From Candidatus Helarchaeota archaeon (lineage in GTDB: Archaea; Asgardarchaeota; Lokiarchaeia; Helarchaeales; HEL-GB-A): a stretch of DNA of 6,400 nt. The DNA lies in NCBI GenBank assembly GCA_013375405.1, contig JABXJU010000230.1:1-6400 (forward strand), in the 5' to 3' direction. This document shows positions 5,626 to 6,400 of the stretch, piece after piece. Under the pieces are notes generated by a model that was not told where the DNA came from, did not search any database, and worked only from the letters and a program-made list of their open reading frames with translations. The position numbers and the translations under genes are program-made. The number at the start of each line of letters is the position of its first letter. Position 1 is the first letter of the stretch.

Positions 5626-6099
5626 CTAAAAGTTTGTAAAGGCCTCTTTTGTCAATCTGTAAAAATACCACCCCAACCGTTTTGCCCCATTTTTTTCATA
5701 GAACTTTATTGCAGGTTCATTCCAAGTTAGGACAGTCCATTCCACCCGCCCGCATCGTCGCAATTTTGCTTGGTTCACGCAAAAATTGAGGAATTCTTGG
5801 CCAAAACCCTTTCTTCTATAATTTTCCAGAATAAATATATCCTCAATATAGAGAGTTGGGAGCCCTAGAAATGTAGAATAGGTCATGAAATAAATAAGAT
5901 AGCCGATTGCCACCCCATTCAAGATCCCCAAATACGCCTCATATTTCGGATTGCTCGCTAAGCCATCCTTCTTTAGGCGAGCCGTGGCTTGTGCATCGGG
6001 GCCCTCTAACTTCTCATATTTGGCCAATTCTGTAATTAATTGAATGAATTCTCCAAAATTATCTTCCGATACCGGTTCAATAGTTAAGTCAGCTTTCAT
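5626..6099 (-). CDS. SSAT-like diamine/polyamine N-acetyltransferase (GNAT)
   Basis: GNAT-fold acetyltransferase resembling the spermidine/spermine (diamine) N1-acetyltransferase branch, cytoplasmic, using acetyl-CoA; small amines or amino acids are the usual substrates. The 157 residues show the branch's LAKYEKLE (25-32), the TYSTFLGLPTLYIEDIF block (73-89, with E86 matching the catalytic-site Glu), the acetyl-CoA loop R-R-K-G-F-G (95-100), and CGRVEW...LTWNEPAIKFYEKNGA (116-139), where Y134 aligns with the general-acid Tyr of human SSAT. The ATG at 6097-6099 is preferred because it fits the family's N-terminus. An in-frame TTG at 6118-6120 would add seven residues. Neither start has a good ribosome site. 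The stop is TAG at 5626-5628, convergent with the surface-protein gene. The exact amine is not determinable; some relatives act on thialysine. Confidence 0.88.
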   Translation of the reverse strand: MKADLTIEPVSEDNFGEFIQLITELAKYEKLEGPDAQATARLKKDGLASNPKYEAYLGILNGVAIGYLIYFMTYSTFLGLPTLYIEDIFILENYRRKGFGQEFLNFCVNQAKLRRCGRVEWTVLTWNEPAIKFYEKNGAKRLGWYFYRLTKEAFTNF

Positions 6100-6146
6100 A
6101 CTTACAGAGAAAGCTCTCAAGGTTCATATGCTTTTTCGTACCTTTT

Positions 6147-6153
6147 AAAAAAA
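6147..6153 (-). terminator. T7 tract after the right-edge gene
   Basis: Seven A on the plus strand give a minus-strand T7, 36 bases after the stop of the right-edge gene and the only such tract before the next gene on that strand. It lies inside the promoter of the SSAT-like gene, between its TATA box and predicted start. Confidence 0.4.
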
Positions 6154-6154
6154 T

Positions 6155-6164
6155 GATATAATTT
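6155..6164 (-). promoter_or_regulatory. TATA box of the SSAT-like gene
   Basis: The minus strand reads AAATTATATC at 6155-6164. A start about 26 bases on, near 6133, leaves a leader of about 34 bases to the ATG at 6099, or about 13 to the alternative TTG at 6120. Confidence 0.4.
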
Positions 6165-6189
6165 TGGGGGAAGAAGGGTAAGTTATAAT

Positions 6190-6400
6190 TTAATCATGTT
6201 TAGAAGCTATATATGCTAATACCAATATTCTTATAATAGATGCTGTAATGCCTCCAATTATTGCCAACCTTGTTCTAAATTGGTCATCACTAATTACTTT
6301 TTGTTTTTCTTCTATATATGATAATACTTTTCTAAGGTCTATACCTTTTTTCCTGTCAAAAGGAATATAACGAGTAATTTGTGGAAGAATTCCAGAAATT
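6190..6400 (-). CDS. Hypothetical protein, C-terminal fragment ending in a membrane helix (5' end outside window)
   Basis: Read by hand on the minus strand, an open frame enters from the right edge and ends at TAA (6190-6192), giving 69 residues with no internal stop in about 30% GC sequence. No start need lie in the window. The fragment has a charged, probably helical segment (DLRKVLSYIEEKQKVISDDQ, about 21-40) and then a hydrophobic stretch AIIGGITASIIRILVLAYIA (about 46-65) with a four-residue SKHD tail, which looks like a C-terminal membrane anchor or last membrane helix. The single Arg inside the helix is slightly unusual. I do not recognise the family. It is followed by a T7 tract on the same strand and then by the SSAT-like gene, 91 bases from stop to start. 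It could also be a pseudogene remnant; the full gene is needed to tell. Confidence 0.55.
   Translation of the reverse strand, partial: ISGILPQITRYIPFDRKKGIDLRKVLSYIEEKQKVISDDQFRTRLAIIGGITASIIRILVLAYIASKHD

Noticed and set aside
1..6400. Mobile element, CRISPR array, defence cluster or tRNA
   Set aside because: No transposase, integrase, nuclease, regularly spaced repeat, terminal inverted repeat or cloverleaf was found on either strand. GC falls from about 45% in sampled permease lines to about 30% at the right edge, but without element boundaries this does not show transfer.

Overview
The window reads as a piece of an archaeal chromosome. Genes are preceded by TATA boxes about 25 bases before the expected transcript start rather than bacterial -35/-10 pairs. 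Gene ends are followed by T-tracts. One gene is a close match to the archaeal Ard1-type N-terminal acetyltransferase. The large Thr/Pro-rich membrane-anchored surface protein and the moderate-to-low GC (hand counts of sampled lines run from about 30 to 50%) would fit an Asgard-type or other mesophilic archaeon, but no rRNA or signature protein is present to prove the lineage. No rRNA, tRNA, CRISPR array, transposase or phage gene was seen.

Layout, left to right: (1) bases 1-746, plus strand, the C-terminal two thirds of an ABC-2 type transporter permease, cut by the left edge and closed by a hairpin plus T9 terminator; (2) 914-2044, plus, an M24 (aminopeptidase P / Xaa-Pro peptidase-like) metallohydrolase with all five metal ligands; (3) three minus-strand genes, each with its own promoter: an Ard1/RimI-like protein N-acetyltransferase (2062-2556, apparently leaderless with a GTG start), an 89-residue DUF861 cupin (2631-2900) and a PHP-family phosphoesterase (2981-3655); (4) a divergent promoter region of about 220 bases; (5) 3875-5536, plus, a signal-peptide-bearing surface protein with a MAM / choice-of-anchor-J-like beta-sandwich, a central membrane helix, an 86-residue Thr/Pro linker and a second unidentified domain; (6) 5626-6099, minus, a diamine (SSAT-like) N-acetyltransferase; (7) 6190-6400, minus, the C-terminal end of an unrecognised protein that finishes in a membrane helix and runs off the right edge.

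The genes do not form an obvious pathway or operon. Strand switches, individual promoters and terminators suggest mostly single-gene transcription units. The one thematic link is that an M24 aminopeptidase-like protein and an N-terminal acetyltransferase, both families that act on protein N-termini, lie tail to tail 17 bases apart. No clearly novel multi-gene system is visible. The most unusual element is the surface protein, whose predicted topology puts a mucin-like linker and a second domain on the unexpected side of the membrane.
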